6,858 nt of DNA, taken from contig DAOWES010000231.1 in assembly GCA_030638385.1 (NCBI GenBank), forward strand, positions 1-6,858, written 5' to 3'. The translations under genes were made by a program, and so were the position numbers. Numbering within the stretch: position 1 is the first letter of the stretch; each line of letters begins with the position of its first letter. A model generated the notes under the pieces. The model made no database searches. It was not told the DNA's origin and saw only the letters and a program-made list of their open reading frames with translations. This DNA comes from Candidatus Cloacimonadota bacterium (GTDB lineage: Bacteria; Cloacimonadota; Cloacimonadia; Cloacimonadales; TCS61). Positions 5,926-6,858 of the stretch are shown here, in pieces.

Positions 5926-6858
5926 TTATCTTTTCATTTTTTCAAATAAACGTTCAGGGATAAGCGGATATTCGTACATTAAGATTCCGGTGGCAAAATG
6001 AAATGCATTGCGGATAGACGGAGCCGGACAATTCGTGGGAATTTCGCCCAATCCTTTGGCCACCATACTATCGGTGTGAATGAATTCTGAATCAATCTCA
6101 GGGATATCCAATGTTGTGGGGAGAGTGTAATCGGATAATCCGTGCATTCTACCGAAGCCGGGTTTGTACATATATTCGGTGGTTCCAAAGGCTAATCCTT
6201 GCAATACACCACCTTCAACTTGACCAACTGCGATTTTATCATTAACAACTTTTCCAATATCTAAAACATTCCAACTTTTAACAAATTCGATCTGATAAGT
6301 ATCGGCGTGAAAGATAATCTCATTAACCGTTGCTACCCACGAATAATCTTTGTAGGCAATTCCAATATAATTCTGATCATCAAAGACAACTGAAGCAGGA
6401 GGTATATAAGTATTAAAATATTCTTTTGGAAAATCTTTTTGGTGAGTTTTTACAAATTTTTCCAAATTTTCAAAACCAAGTTCTGCCTTTATTTCTCTGG
6501 CTGTTTGGGCTAATAGATTTCCAATGATATAGATTGTTCGGGAAGCAGCAGTGAGCCCACTATCAGGGGTTTCATCAGTTTTGGGAAGTTGTACCCAACA
6601 TTTTTCAGGAGAATGATCAATTGCTTCATAAAACATCTGAGCGAGAGTGGTGTGAGCTCCTTGTCCCATGTCAGTACTGGATACGTAGATTTTTATCATT
6701 GCCGCTTTATCGATTGTTATTCTGATGCGAGGTTTCATGTTTCTCTCGCCATTTCCGGTAAATCCACCTCCGTGGAAGCCGATCGAGATACCAATTCCTT
6801 TTTTATCTTTATGAGTTTTATTCCATTCTGCAAACCCGATAACTTTCTTTTTATAATC
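5926..6858 (-). CDS. Molybdenum-cofactor (catalytic) subunit of a xanthine dehydrogenase-family hydroxylase, 5' end outside window
   Basis: This is the C-terminal part of the large subunit, which binds the molybdopterin cofactor and hydroxylates the substrate with oxygen from water. The frame is open from the right edge: 310 residues of a protein usually near 700-780. An ATG at 6738 is internal, since 40 sense codons precede it and encode the family motif GIGISIGFHGGGFTGNGE. Next come TDMGQGAHTTLAQM (pterin contact, residues about 62-75 of this fragment), DSGLTAASRTIYIIGN (about 99-114), GQVEGGVLQGLAFGTTE (about 212-228) and GLGEIPTNCPAPSIRNAFHFATG near the end. The Glu of GLGE (codon 6043-6045) corresponds to the catalytic base of xanthine dehydrogenase (Glu1261 in the bovine enzyme). 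It heads the visible operon Mo, [2Fe-2S], FAD. The motifs resemble bacterial XdhA-type proteins more than CO dehydrogenase, but substrate-pocket residues upstream cannot be seen, so purine oxidation is only a suggestion. Confidence 0.93.
   Translation of the reverse strand, partial: DYKKKVIGFAEWNKTHKDKKGIGISIGFHGGGFTGNGERNMKPRIRITIDKAAMIKIYVSSTDMGQGAHTTLAQMFYEAIDHSPEKCWVQLPKTDETPDSGLTAASRTIYIIGNLLAQTAREIKAELGFENLEKFVKTHQKDFPKEYFNTYIPPASVVFDDQNYIGIAYKDYSWVATVNEIIFHADTYQIEFVKSWNVLDIGKVVNDKIAVGQVEGGVLQGLAFGTTEYMYKPGFGRMHGLSDYTLPTTLDIPEIDSEFIHTDSMVAKGLGEIPTNCPAPSIRNAFHFATGILMYEYPLIPERLFEKMKR

Noticed and set aside
5926..6738. A complete 270-residue gene starting at the ATG at 6738
   Set aside because: The same frame stays open upstream to the window edge and encodes a conserved family motif (HGGGFTGNGE), so this ATG is internal to a longer Mo-subunit gene.

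Overview
The window is AT-rich. Every gene I can support lies on the minus strand, so transcription runs from the right edge to the left. Read that way it holds: (i) the end of a molybdenum hydroxylase operon of the xanthine dehydrogenase family, with the Mo-cofactor subunit (5' end outside the window), a [2Fe-2S] subunit and an FAD subunit; (ii) an unrecognised secreted protein of 534 residues that looks like an outer-membrane beta-barrel; (iii) a MeaB-type GTPase; and (iv) the first 419 codons of a type IA DNA topoisomerase III (topB), cut by the left edge.

The organism is probably a Gram-negative anaerobe. The large protein has a signal peptide and a C-terminal aromatic residue, as outer-membrane proteins do. 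MeaB is closest in style to Bacteroidota-like proteins, while the topoisomerase follows the Bacillus TopB pattern. A mix of this kind, with AT-rich DNA and Mo hydroxylase genes, would suit Cloacimonadota or a relative within the Bacteroidota/FCB lineages. This is inference only; the window has no rRNA or other strong marker.

Layout. 1-1259: topB, partial. 1260-1550: 291 bp without a gene, with a likely topB promoter near the gene and a small hairpin at the meaB stop; I see nothing else in it. 1551-2678: meaB. 2679-2805: a meaB promoter candidate and copy 1 of a 41-bp palindromic repeat. 2806-4410: the barrel-like protein. 4411-4607: its strong ribosome binding site and copy 2 of the repeat. 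4608-6858: the three hydroxylase subunits, 7-9 and 16 nt apart.

The three hydroxylase genes clearly act together: the Mo subunit oxidises a substrate, the [2Fe-2S] subunit carries electrons and the FAD subunit passes them to an acceptor. The other three genes show no clear link with that operon or with each other. The least ordinary features are the two near-identical hairpin repeats, in the same orientation either side of the barrel-like gene, and that gene itself. I found no CRISPR array, insertion sequence, tRNA or rRNA, and no convincing new multi-gene system.
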